Under the pieces are notes generated by a model. That model saw only the letters and a program-made list of their open reading frames with translations, ran no database searches and was not told where the DNA came from. From NCBI GenBank assembly GCA_020636895.1, contig JACJWZ010000001.1:1169501-1233500 (forward strand): a DNA stretch of 64,000 nucleotides, written 5' to 3'. Below, one piece after another: positions 21,197 through 29,680 of the stretch. This stretch comes from Thermoleophilales bacterium (lineage in GTDB: Bacteria > Actinomycetota > Thermoleophilia > Solirubrobacterales > 70-9). Position 1 is the first letter of the stretch. Each line of letters begins with the position of its first letter. The translations under genes were made by a program, and so were the position numbers.

Positions 21197-24109
21197 TCAG
21201 CCGAGCCGGTCGCCCGGCGTGTCGAGGCGCGCCATCACGTCGATCAGGCGCTGCTCGGCCTCGCGGACGCGGCGCTCCGACTCCTGCTCTGCGGCCGCCG
21301 TCCGGGCCCGGACCTCCTCCTCGCGCTGCTGGGCGTGCTCGACCGCGGCGAGCCTCGCCTCCGCCGCGGCGGTGTAGTCCATGAGGCGTTGCTCGGCGTT
21401 CGCGTGCGAGCGTTCGATGAGCTCGGTGACGCGGGCCTCCAGCGCCGCCATCCGGGCGCTGACCCCGGCGTCGAGAGCGGCGTCGGCGCGCTCGGAGACC
21501 GATCCCTCGGTCTGCGTGCGCAGCGTCGAGGCGCTGCGCTCGAGCTCGGCACGGCTGTCGGCCGCCCGCTCGGCGAGCTCGCCCCGGCCCTTCTCCACCA
21601 CCTCGGCCGAGCTCGTGCGGATCTCGTCGGTGATCTTTCGAGCCTCCGTCTGCAGCGCCGCGACGATCTCGCTCTGCCGCTCGGCGAGCTCAGCGGTGAT
21701 CTTGTCGCGCTCGCTGCGGATGCGGCGCTTGTCGAGCTCTTCGCGCAGCTTCGCCACCTCGGCCCGGAGCTTGGCGGCGTCGGCCTCGAGCTCGGCGCGG
21801 ACGGCGCGCGAGCTCTCCTCGGCGCCGCGCTGAACCGTGCCCTGCAGCGAAGCCTCGAGCTCGGCGCGGACCTGGTCGCGGGCCTGCTCGATCGCCCCGG
21901 CCGCCGCCTGCTGGGCGTCCGCCGCGGCCTGGCCGCGCGCGTCGGCGACGGCCGCTTCGGCGGAAGCCCGCATGCGCTCCTCGAGCTTTCCGGCGGCGTC
22001 GCTCAGGCGCTTGTCGATCTCCCCGTCGAAGGTCTCGAGCCGCTTCTCCGTGTTGGCCTCGTTCTCGCGCACGAGCTGGCGCTCGATCGCCGCCATCCGG
22101 TCGGCGAGCCGGCTCTCGTATCCCTTGACCGCCTCCTCCGCTGCCGTGCCGGCGTGGTCGCGGAGCTCGCCGGAGAGCGCCTCCGAGCGGGAGCGCAGCT
22201 CGGCGGAGACGGTCTCGACGTGCTCGGTCGCAGCCTTCGCGCGGGCCTCCTGCTCGGTCTTGAAGCGCTGGTCGAGCCGCTCCTCGGCCGCTCCGAGCGC
22301 GGCCTCGGCTTCCGCCATCGCCGTCGTGCGGGCGAGGTGCTCGAGCGAGCGGCGCGCCTCGGCGAGGCCCTCCGCCCCGGTCCGGCTCAGCTCCTCGCGG
22401 GAGGCGTCGAGCCCGGCGAGGATCTGCCGCTCTACGTCGATCGAGAGCTTGCGACGCGCGTCGTCGAGCCCGGCCTCGATCGCCTGGCTGTTGGCGACGT
22501 CGAGGGTCTGCCTCGTCTCGGCGACGCGGCGGTCGACCTCGCCGAGCGCCCGCGAGATCTCACCGACGAGCTGCGCGCGGGCCTCGGCCTCGCGCTCCTC
22601 CTGGGCCTTGCGCGCCTCGAGCAGCCGCGCCTCGGTGGCGCGCGCGACCCGTTCCTCGGTCTGCTCGGCGATCTGCGTCCGCGACTCGGCGATCTGGGCC
22701 GCGATGGCCTCGCGGCCCTCGTTGACGAGCAGCTCCGCGCGCTGGGTCTCTGCCGCGAGCCGGGCCTCGGCCTTGGCGGCCTCGCGGGCGACGATGCTGT
22801 CCAGCCGCTCCGTCGCCTCGACCGTCTGCCGCGAGGCGACGAGCTGGTGTGCGGACTCGAGCCGTGAGGTGGCCGCCTCGGTCGCGCGGGCGATCTCGCG
22901 CTCGACGGTCGCCGGGACTGAAGCCTCGAGCTCGGCCGCGCGGGCCTCGCCGCGCCGGCGAGCGTCCTCGGCGTCGGCCCGCAGGCGCTCGAGCGCTTCG
23001 CGGTGGGCGGTCAGGTCAGCTTCGAGCCGCTTGGCGTGCTCCTTGGCGGCGTCGCCGAGGTTGGCGTCCAAACGCTCGCGGACGCCCACCTCGATCTCGG
23101 CGATCCGTGACTCGGTTACCGCGCGCTCGCCCTCGGCGCGATGGCTGAGCTGCTCCTCGGCAACCGCCATCCGCGATTCGACGGCATCCTCAGCTCCCTG
23201 CCTGGCGGCGTCAGCGGCGGCGCCGGCGGCGCGCTCGTTGACGGTCCGAAGGCGCTCGAGCGCGCGCTCGAGGCTGCTCTCGACGCGCTCGAGACCGACT
23301 CGCTCCACCTCGGTGATGCGGCGGCCCATCTCGCTGGCCCGATCGGCGTCGGTCTCCTCGATCTTCTCGCGCAGGCGGGCTTCGGCGTTGCCGAACTCCC
23401 CGGAGAGGTGCTCGCGCGCCTCGCGCAATGCCAATTCGACCTCGTTGCGGACACGCTGGGTCGCCTCGCCGACCGCGCGCTCGAGCGTCTCCTGGTTGGA
23501 GCCGACGATCGTGTCGCGAAGCTCGTCCTGCAGGACCGACCCGAGACCGCGGACGCGCGTCTCGGTCTCGGCCAGGGAGGTCTCGGCGCGCTCACTGGCC
23601 GCGGTCGAGAGCTCGGCCTTGGCGCCCTCGACCGACTCGCCGACGGCGCGGAGGGCGATCTCGGTCGCCCGGATCAGCGCCTCGCGGGCGGCGTCGACCT
23701 GCTCACCGGCGCGGCGGGCACTCACCGCCTCCTCACCGAGCGCGGCCTCCAACGCCTTCGACTGCAGCTCGAGGCGGCGCTCGGCGGCCTCGACACGGGC
23801 GTTGACCCAGGCGGTCAAACGGGCCTCGACGTCCGCCGGCACGCCGCCGCCGGTCGCAACGGGGGGAGGCGACTGGGTCAGATCGTCATCCTCGCCCCCG
23901 ACGTGCTGCGCGGCCGGGGGATCGACGAGGTCGTCGTCCTCTTCCTGGTCGACCGGCTCGGGCTCCCCGGACTGCTCCACCTGCTCGGGGGCGCTGGAGC
24001 CGACCCGCGAGATCAGCTCGTCGAAGCTCCTGCCGATGCTCTGACGCGCCTGCACCAGACGGCGCTCGGCGGCGCTGTCGTCATCCTCTCGCTCATCCTG
24101 GTCGGCCAC
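21197..24109 (-). CDS. very long coiled-coil protein
   Basis: A 970-aa protein starting at GTG 24109 (VADQDEREDDDSAAERRL). Residues 1-95 are acidic and partly disordered, with a DELISRVGSS segment. From about 105 to the end it is almost pure Ala/Glu/Arg/Leu heptad sequence with 11- and 22-residue echoes, as in apolipoprotein or kinesin-like coiled coils. No Walker motif, membrane segment or signal peptide is seen, so it is not an SMC ATPase. Divergence from two smaller coiled-coil genes suggests a cytoplasmic scaffold, which is inference. The longer frame to 24760 is antisense of those genes. Confidence 0.8.
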   Translation of the reverse strand: MADQDEREDDDSAAERRLVQARQSIGRSFDELISRVGSSAPEQVEQSGEPEPVDQEEDDDLVDPPAAQHVGGEDDDLTQSPPPVATGGGVPADVEARLTAWVNARVEAAERRLELQSKALEAALGEEAVSARRAGEQVDAAREALIRATEIALRAVGESVEGAKAELSTAASERAETSLAETETRVRGLGSVLQDELRDTIVGSNQETLERAVGEATQRVRNEVELALREAREHLSGEFGNAEARLREKIEETDADRASEMGRRITEVERVGLERVESSLERALERLRTVNERAAGAAADAARQGAEDAVESRMAVAEEQLSHRAEGERAVTESRIAEIEVGVRERLDANLGDAAKEHAKRLEADLTAHREALERLRADAEDARRRGEARAAELEASVPATVEREIARATEAATSRLESAHQLVASRQTVEATERLDSIVAREAAKAEARLAAETQRAELLVNEGREAIAAQIAESRTQIAEQTEERVARATEARLLEARKAQEEREAEARAQLVGEISRALGEVDRRVAETRQTLDVANSQAIEAGLDDARRKLSIDVERQILAGLDASREELSRTGAEGLAEARRSLEHLARTTAMAEAEAALGAAEERLDQRFKTEQEARAKAATEHVETVSAELRSRSEALSGELRDHAGTAAEEAVKGYESRLADRMAAIERQLVRENEANTEKRLETFDGEIDKRLSDAAGKLEERMRASAEAAVADARGQAAADAQQAAAGAIEQARDQVRAELEASLQGTVQRGAEESSRAVRAELEADAAKLRAEVAKLREELDKRRIRSERDKITAELAERQSEIVAALQTEARKITDEIRTSSAEVVEKGRGELAERAADSRAELERSASTLRTQTEGSVSERADAALDAGVSARMAALEARVTELIERSHANAEQRLMDYTAAAEARLAAVEHAQQREEEVRARTAAAEQESERRVREAEQRLIDVMARLDTPGDRLG

Positions 24110-24205
24110 GATCCCACCCGATATACAGGGAATCCGTGGGTGCCGCCACCCGATCGCTGCACGTGGTGTTGCGGTTGCCGCCACGCGCCTGCCTACGATG
24201 GAGTC

Positions 24206-24652
24206 GTGTCGGGCGCGCTGACAGGGGAGATCCGCGACTCGCTCGCGGCGAGCCGCGCGCAGGCGGACCGCATCCTTGACGCGGCGGAGTCGCACGCGCG
24301 GGCGCTCACCGAGATGGCGGCGGAGACCGACCAAGCGCTGATCGACGCCCGCATACAGCGGCTCGTCAACCTCCGCAACGAGATCGAGCAGCACCAGGAG
24401 CGGATCGAGACCGCCTACGTCGCGATGGCCGAGACGATGGCCAAGGTCGCCGCCCGCTTGACCGAGGCGGCGCGCGAGGCCGACTTCAGCATCCCGCCCT
24501 GGCCCGGCGGCATCCGCAGCGCGTTCGAGGTGAAGCTGACCGAGACGCGGGAGATGACGATCAGGATCGAGCGCGAACGGGCATCCGCAGCGCCCCCCGC
24601 GGGAGGATCTAGAATCGCCGCGATCGAGGAGCAGGAGAACCAGAGCCGATGA
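24206..24652 (+). CDS. coiled-coil protein
   Basis: A 148-aa protein from GTG 24206 (ATGGAG just upstream), VSGALTGEIRDSLAASRAQA..., predicted to be a continuous helix or coiled coil from about 5 to 95, then a less regular segment (FSIPPWPGGI) and a charged tail. The long frame upstream to 23141 is antisense of the 970-aa gene and is rejected. It is coupled to the next gene by ATGA and divergent from the 970-aa gene with a 96-bp gap that must hold both promoters. Confidence 0.75.
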   Translation: MSGALTGEIRDSLAASRAQADRILDAAESHARALTEMAAETDQALIDARIQRLVNLRNEIEQHQERIETAYVAMAETMAKVAARLTEAAREADFSIPPWPGGIRSAFEVKLTETREMTIRIERERASAAPPAGGSRIAAIEEQENQSR

Positions 24653-25383
24653 GCGAGCACAGCCCCGAGCCCACCAGCCCCGCAGGATCCTCCTGGGGTC
24701 AGAGCCAGGGCCACATCCCCTCGCCGAACGTGCAGGCGACGATGACGCAGATGACGTCACAGCTGCAGACGGTCATCGACGCGGCCGAGCGCGCGGCCGA
24801 GGCGATCCGCTTCGACGCCGAGGAGCAGGCCCGCCACCACCTCGCCGAGGCGCAGCGCAAGGCCGATCGCCTGACCGCCGAGCGCGTCGGGCTGATCTCC
24901 GACCTCACAGACGACCTGATCCGCCACGCCGCCACCGTGCGCGACCACTCCGAGCAGATGATCCGCGCCCTCGAGGACGCGATCAGCTCGGTGACGACGA
25001 AGCTCGAGCAGCCGGAGCTGACCGAGTCGATCGAGTACACGCCGAGCGCCGAGATCCCGGGCCAGACCACGCTCGGAGCGGTGCCCTCCCCCGCTTCCGC
25101 CTACAGCGCTCCGGCCGTCGCCCCGCCCCCGGCGGCGGCACCGAGCCCCAGCCCGACTCCGGCTGCCGTGCCCACGCCGAGCCCTGCGCCCGCCGCCGCG
25201 AGCCCCGCTCCGGGCTCCGCACGGCCCGCCGCGAGCCAGCCGGTCTCCGAGGAAGCGCTTCTGCACGCCACCCGACTCGCCGTCGCCGGCACCGACCGCG
25301 CGACGATCGCCGCCGCGCTGCGCGACGGCTACGGCGTCGCCGATCCGGAGCCGCTCGTGGCCCGGGTCCTCGGCGAGGCCTGA
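24649..25383 (+). CDS. DivIVA-like coiled-coil protein with C-terminal VAG module
   Basis: A 244-aa protein. Residues 35-120 form a coiled coil of DivIVA/GpsB flavour (AAEAIRFDAEEQARHHLAEAQRKADRL). Residues about 150-197 are a Pro/Ala/Ser linker. The last 44 residues (VSEEALLHATRLAVAG...YGVADPEPLVARVLG) match the C-terminus of the protein at 33228-34202 at about 17 of 44 positions without gaps. It overlaps the preceding coiled-coil gene by ATGA. A role in cell shape or envelope growth is plausible from the coiled coil; the C-terminal module is unnamed to my knowledge. Confidence 0.75.
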   Translation: MSEHSPEPTSPAGSSWGQSQGHIPSPNVQATMTQMTSQLQTVIDAAERAAEAIRFDAEEQARHHLAEAQRKADRLTAERVGLISDLTDDLIRHAATVRDHSEQMIRALEDAISSVTTKLEQPELTESIEYTPSAEIPGQTTLGAVPSPASAYSAPAVAPPPAAAPSPSPTPAAVPTPSPAPAAASPAPGSARPAASQPVSEEALLHATRLAVAGTDRATIAAALRDGYGVADPEPLVARVLGEA

Positions 25384-25431
25384 GCGGCCAGGGCCATTCC
25401 CTTCGCCGGTCCGGCTTGGGGCCGGCCAGGC

Positions 25432-25563
25432 CGAGCCTGCGCGTGGCGCCTTTTCCACCGTATGCGTGGTTTTCGCGCCATGCGTCGTCCGCCGAGCGGT
25501 TACACGAGCCTGCGCGTGGCGCCTTTTCCACCGTATGCGTGGTTTTCGCGCCATGCGTCGTCC
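25432..25563. repeat. two identical 59-bp direct repeats
   Basis: Bases 25432-25490 and 25505-25563 are identical, 73 bp apart start to start. Each contains GTGGCGCCTTTTCCAC, the reverse complement of the core of the 16.1-kb repeats, and an imperfect inverted partner GTGGTTTTCGCGCC. They fill the 295-bp gap between two convergent genes. No gene is seen there. Confidence 0.85.
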
Positions 25564-25678
25564 CGGTGGGTGGTTCCGCTTCCGGCGCGGGGCATTCACG
25601 GACCCAGACCGCTCCCGGTCGGCTGACGCTCCCTCCCTCGGAGAGTCGAGGTGCTGCGACGGCTATCGGTCGACGCGC

Positions 25679-27292
25679 CTAGCTGCCGGTCGAGCCGGCG
25701 AGGCCGGCGTCGAGCGGCGACTCATCCATGCCGGCGAGGTTGCGTCCTCCCGGCGTCGGCGAGAACAGGAAGCCCGCCTGCGGGGCGCGCATCGGCCGGT
25801 GTGAGTCGCGGGCGGCGATGACGAGCGTCTCGAGCATGATCAGCAGGTCGACCAGCGTCGAGCGGTGCTTCAGGTAGTAGAGGTCGTGGCAGAGCTTCCA
25901 GGCGGTGCCGAGCTCGGAGCCCGCGTAGCCGCAACGCACCTGCGCCCAGCCGGTCACGCCGGGCTTGACGAGCAGACGCCGTGAGTAGTGCGGGAACACC
26001 CTCTCGAGCTGGGCGGTGATCTGCGGCTGCTCCGGGCGCGGGCCGACGAGCGTCATGTCCCCTTTGAGAACGTTGACGATCTGCGGCAGCTCGTCGATGT
26101 GGAGGCGGCGCAGGATCCGGCCGACGGCCGTAACGCGATCGTCGTCGGCGCCCGACCAGCGCTGGTCGGCGTCCTCGGAGTCGGGCCGCATCGTGCGCAG
26201 CTTGATGATCTCGAACTCCTTGCCACGCTCCCCGACGCGGCGCTGGCGATAGGTGATCGGGCGACCATCGGTGAGCAGGATCGCCAGCGAGCCGATGGCG
26301 ACCAGCGGCAGGGCGATGAGTCCGGCGACGACGCCCACGACAAGGTCGATGGCCCGCTTCGACGCCTTCGAGCTCGCGCGGAAGCTCGGGTGCATGAGGA
26401 ACAGGAACCAGGCGGAATCGATCGTCCCGATCGGAACGTGGCCGAACACCCGCTCGTAGAGCTGGTTGCCGTCGATCATCCGCACCGGGAGGTCGAGGCA
26501 GCCGGCGGCGATCGCGTCGTAGGCGTCGCGCCCGCCACGCGACGAGCCGCTGCCGGGCCCGCGAACGAGCAGGTCGATCTCGTGCTCGGTGATGGCCGCT
26601 CGGACGCGCCCGAGCGTCTTCTCATCGGCGCGGTGCCCGGTCAGCGGGACGCTGCCGCCGAGGTTGAGCCAGCCGATCACCTCGATCTCACGTGGACCTC
26701 CGATCGCATCGAGTTCGCGGCGGATCGCGGGCACGAAGTCGGCGGCGCCGAGGACCGCGATCCGCAGCGGCCGGCGCGCGACCAGGCGGGAGCCGACGAC
26801 CTCGACGGTGAGCGCGACGGCGACCGCGGCGAGCAGGCCGGGAAGGACGTCGACGGCGACGAAGGCGTCGTGCTCGGCGACGCTCAGCGCCGCTACCGCC
26901 GCGGCGCCGCTGAAGGCGGGCAGCACGCAGAGCGCGTAGCGCGAGGCGGGAATGAGGCGAAGGGGGTACGGGAAGTCGTGGAGCAGGCGGGAGACGGCCA
27001 GCATCGCCACCGCGAAGCAGACGGCGCGCACGAGACCGTCTCCGGCGGCCCCGGCGACCGCGATCGTCGCCGCGAAGGCGGCCAGCGCCGGCAGCCACAT
27101 CCCCACCGCGCGAAGCTGCTGGCGCAGGCGGATTCCCCGCGGCAGCGGCGCCCCGCCGGGCTCGACGCCCTCGGGGATGCGGAGGTGAAGTTCACCGGGA
27201 GCGCGCCCAGACCTCTGGCCACTGAGGTCGAAACGGTCCCGCATTCGCGTTCGAGACAACAGGTCTCCTGGCCCCAGGTCCTTCGAACCCAT
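25679..27292 (-). CDS. polyprenyl-phosphate sugar phosphotransferase (WbaP/WcaJ type)
   Basis: A 537-aa membrane enzyme that transfers a sugar phosphate from a nucleotide sugar to undecaprenyl phosphate, the first step of polysaccharide assembly. It has about four N-terminal membrane helices (55-160), a nucleotide-binding-like middle domain (IAVLGAADFVPAIRREL), a fifth helix (about 305-335) and the catalytic bacterial sugar transferase domain: KLRTMRPDSEDADQRW, RLHIDELPQIVNVLKGDM, LVGPRPEQ and KPGVTGWAQV. ATG 27292 is used; ATG 27244 is also possible. It opens the polysaccharide locus. Confidence 0.92.
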   Translation of the reverse strand: MGSKDLGPGDLLSRTRMRDRFDLSGQRSGRAPGELHLRIPEGVEPGGAPLPRGIRLRQQLRAVGMWLPALAAFAATIAVAGAAGDGLVRAVCFAVAMLAVSRLLHDFPYPLRLIPASRYALCVLPAFSGAAAVAALSVAEHDAFVAVDVLPGLLAAVAVALTVEVVGSRLVARRPLRIAVLGAADFVPAIRRELDAIGGPREIEVIGWLNLGGSVPLTGHRADEKTLGRVRAAITEHEIDLLVRGPGSGSSRGGRDAYDAIAAGCLDLPVRMIDGNQLYERVFGHVPIGTIDSAWFLFLMHPSFRASSKASKRAIDLVVGVVAGLIALPLVAIGSLAILLTDGRPITYRQRRVGERGKEFEIIKLRTMRPDSEDADQRWSGADDDRVTAVGRILRRLHIDELPQIVNVLKGDMTLVGPRPEQPQITAQLERVFPHYSRRLLVKPGVTGWAQVRCGYAGSELGTAWKLCHDLYYLKHRSTLVDLLIMLETLVIAARDSHRPMRAPQAGFLFSPTPGGRNLAGMDESPLDAGLAGSTGS

Positions 27293-27357
27293 CCGTTGCG
27301 ACCCCGTCTGCCTTTGGGGCCACTGCTGGCTGAACGGGGACCCAGGGGAACGGTCCC

Positions 27358-27375
27358 AAGGGTGAGCTAACCCTT
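27358..27375. terminator. short inverted repeat downstream of argG unit
   Basis: AAGGGT and ACCCTT (6-bp stem, 6-nt loop) lie in the 145-bp gap between the small membrane protein gene and the sugar transferase. It may end the argG transcript or belong to the sugar transferase leader. The stem is short, so support is weak. Confidence 0.25.
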
Positions 27376-27437
27376 ACAAATCGGTGACTCGCTGTCAACT
27401 AGCGCACCCATCGGACGGAACCGATGAGGCGCTATGT

Positions 27438-27590
27438 TCAGCCCTCTTCGACGTCTCGGGAGGCGAGCAGGTAGGCGCCGACGACCGCCGCCGCGACCGC
27501 GACGCCGGCGCCGATCTGGATCTGGCGCCCGAACTTCCTGCGAACCACGTAGACGACCAGACGGCCGATGCCTTCGTAGATGAGGCTCAT
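27438..27590 (-). CDS. 50-aa single-pass membrane protein downstream of argG
   Basis: Reading leftward from ATG 27590 gives MSLIYEGIGRLVVYVVRRKF..., 50 residues with a basic segment (RRKFGR) and one membrane helix (IGAGVAVAAAVVGAYLLA). It starts 9 bases after the argG stop, so it is probably co-transcribed with argG. Codon use matches the neighbours. Function is unknown. Confidence 0.65.
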   Translation of the reverse strand: MSLIYEGIGRLVVYVVRRKFGRQIQIGAGVAVAAAVVGAYLLASRDVEEG

Positions 27591-27599
27591 ACGCCCACC

Positions 27600-28895
27600 C
27601 TACCCCTCGTCGTCTTGGCGAACCCTGCGTACCTGGTGGGCCATCCGGCTCTGCAGCGTGAACAGCTCGATGAAGCCGGGGCTGGCGGCCTGGCTGAACG
27701 TCCCGCCCGAGGCACCGAAGCCCGCCAGACCCTCGTCGTAGAGCGCGAACGGCGAGGTCCGAGCGACCACGCGGGCGAGCCCCTTGTAGAGCTTCACCGT
27801 CACCTCACCGGTGACGTGCTCATTGGCCGAGTCCATGTAGGCATCGAGGTCCTCCCGCAGGGGCTCGTGCCAGAGGCCGGCGTAGGCCAGGTAGGCCCAG
27901 TGGGAGTCCAGCGAGGACTTGAAGTTGTTCTGGTGGATCGTCGAGACGAGCTTCTCGAGGTCCTTGTGGGCGGCGAGGATGATCGCCGCGGCGGGGACCT
28001 CGTAGAGGTCGCGCACCTTCAGCCCGACGATCCGGTCCTCGAGGTGGTCGACGATCCCGACGCCGTGCTTACGTCCGAGGTCGGAGCAGCGGTCGATCAG
28101 ATCGACGAGGCCGAGGGGCTCGCCGTCGAGCGAGACCGGGACCCCGGCCTCGAACCCGATGCGCACCTGCTCGGGCTCGTCAGGAGCCTCCTCGGGCCTG
28201 GTGACGAGCTGGAAGACATCGTCGGGAGCGGGCTCGCCGATGTGCTCGATCGCGCCTCCCTCCGAGGAGCGCCCCCAGAGGTTGTCGTCGATCGAGTAGG
28301 GAGGCTTCTCCGTTCCCCCCGAGATCGGGATCGCGTGCTCGCGGGCGTAGGCGATCTCCTCCTCGCGGCCCATGCTCCACTCCCGCACGGGCGCGAGGAT
28401 GCCGATCTCGGGCGCCAGCGTCGCGATCGTGCCGTCGAGGCGGACCTGGTCGTTGCCCTTGCCGGTGCAACCGTGGGCGATCGTGTCGCAGCCGTGCTCG
28501 CGGGCGACCTCCACGGCGAGCTTCGCGATCAGCGGCCGCGCCAGCGACGTGAACAGCGGATAGCCGCCGCCATAGAGAGCGTTCGCCTTGATCGCCGGGG
28601 TGACGTAGTCGCGTACGAACTCCTCGCGGGCGTCGACGACGACGGTCTCGACCGCACCCATGTCACGCGCCTTCCCCGTGACCGCGTCCCAGTTCTCGTC
28701 GGGCTGGCCGAGCTCGACGGTCAGGGTCACGATCTCGGCCCCGTAGCGGGCCTGGATCCAGTGCAGCATCACGCTCGTGTCGAGGCCACCCGAGTAGAGC
28801 AGCAGGACCCGCCCGATCTTCTCGGGGTCGGCCTGGTAGCCGGCGATACGGGGGCTGTCGGTGGTCTCGTCCACGGCGGGCGGGCAGTCTTGCAT
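27600..28895 (-). CDS. argG: argininosuccinate synthase
   Basis: A 431-aa cytosolic enzyme that joins citrulline and aspartate with ATP in arginine synthesis. The PP-loop appears as LLYSGGLDTS near the N-terminus; other family segments include AHGCTGKGNDQVR and EKPPYSIDDNLWGRS. ATG 28895 (MQDCPPAVDETT) is preferred; the frame is open to 28946. The other arg genes lie about 26 kb away at 55-60 kb. It is divergent from the sortase gene with about 60 bp between starts. Confidence 0.96.
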   Translation of the reverse strand: MQDCPPAVDETTDSPRIAGYQADPEKIGRVLLLYSGGLDTSVMLHWIQARYGAEIVTLTVELGQPDENWDAVTGKARDMGAVETVVVDAREEFVRDYVTPAIKANALYGGGYPLFTSLARPLIAKLAVEVAREHGCDTIAHGCTGKGNDQVRLDGTIATLAPEIGILAPVREWSMGREEEIAYAREHAIPISGGTEKPPYSIDDNLWGRSSEGGAIEHIGEPAPDDVFQLVTRPEEAPDEPEQVRIGFEAGVPVSLDGEPLGLVDLIDRCSDLGRKHGVGIVDHLEDRIVGLKVRDLYEVPAAAIILAAHKDLEKLVSTIHQNNFKSSLDSHWAYLAYAGLWHEPLREDLDAYMDSANEHVTGEVTVKLYKGLARVVARTSPFALYDEGLAGFGASGGTFSQAASPGFIELFTLQSRMAHQVRRVRQDDEG

Positions 28896-28957
28896 GCCCG
28901 TCCGGTATCCGCAGCCGCTGCGCCGCTCTGCCGCCGTGCCCGCCATGATCTGTGGCC

Positions 28958-29653
28958 ATGCGGCGGATCCTGCGCATCCTCTCGGTCAGCCTGATCACCG
29001 CCGGAATCGTGATCCTGCTCGACGCCGGGATCACGCTCGCCTGGCAGGAGCCGATCTCGGCGTTCTACGGGTCGATCCGCCAGAACCAGGCTGAATCCCA
29101 GCTGCAGGACATCAAGAAGGACTTCCTCTCCGAGCCGGCGGTCGTCGACCTGCCGCCGGCGAAGAGCATCGACGCGCGCGCCGAGGAGCTCGCCGACATC
29201 TTCGAGAAGACCCTCCGCAACGGCAAGCCGTTCGGGCGCATCCGGATCCCCTCGATCGACGCCGACTACGTCGTGATCCAGGGAACCGACGAGGGCGACC
29301 TGCAGAAGGGACCCGGCCACTACCCGACGACCGCGCTGCCCGGGCAGGGCAAGACAATCGGCATCGCCGGCCACCGGACCACCTACGGCGCGCCCTTCAA
29401 CCAGATCGACAAGATCGAGGTCGGCGACGAGATCACCCTCGAGATGCCCTACGCGACGTTCACGTACAAGGTCACGAAGACCGACATCGTCGACCCGAGC
29501 GATGTCGGCATCGTCGACAACGTCGGCCGCGAGCGCCTCGTCCTCACCGCCTGCCACCCCCTCTACAGCGCCGCCGAGCGCTACACCGTCTTCGCCGACC
29601 TCGACGAGATCACACTGTTCTCAGGGGGCAGCGGGAAGTTCCCGCCGCCGTAG
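28958..29653 (+). CDS. sortase, class E type
   Basis: A 231-aa membrane-anchored transpeptidase that cleaves a C-terminal sorting signal and attaches proteins to the cell wall. One N-terminal helix (ILSVSLITAGIVILLDAGI) anchors it. The catalytic triad is visible: His in GIAGHRTTYG, Cys in LVLTACHP and Arg in AAERYTVFA. A GTG at 28952 is a possible earlier start. An LPFTG protein that could be a substrate is encoded 3 kb downstream; class E enzymes are better known for LAxTG signals, so the match is uncertain. Confidence 0.92.
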   Translation: MRRILRILSVSLITAGIVILLDAGITLAWQEPISAFYGSIRQNQAESQLQDIKKDFLSEPAVVDLPPAKSIDARAEELADIFEKTLRNGKPFGRIRIPSIDADYVVIQGTDEGDLQKGPGHYPTTALPGQGKTIGIAGHRTTYGAPFNQIDKIEVGDEITLEMPYATFTYKVTKTDIVDPSDVGIVDNVGRERLVLTACHPLYSAAERYTVFADLDEITLFSGGSGKFPPP

Positions 29654-29680
29654 TCGGGCCGGCGTTTCGCGCGCCGGGGC

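Noticed and set aside
19548..21377. 609-codon plus-strand open frame opposite dnaE
   Set aside because: It is the antisense shadow of a clearly coding, high-GC gene and has Leu/Arg/Asp-rich composition without any domain.
21335..24044. Long plus-strand open frames (510 and 735 codons) opposite the 970-aa coiled-coil gene
   Set aside because: Their Ser/Ala/Arg or Gly/Leu/Arg composition is the direct result of antisense GAG/GCG heptad codons; no start site or family supports them.
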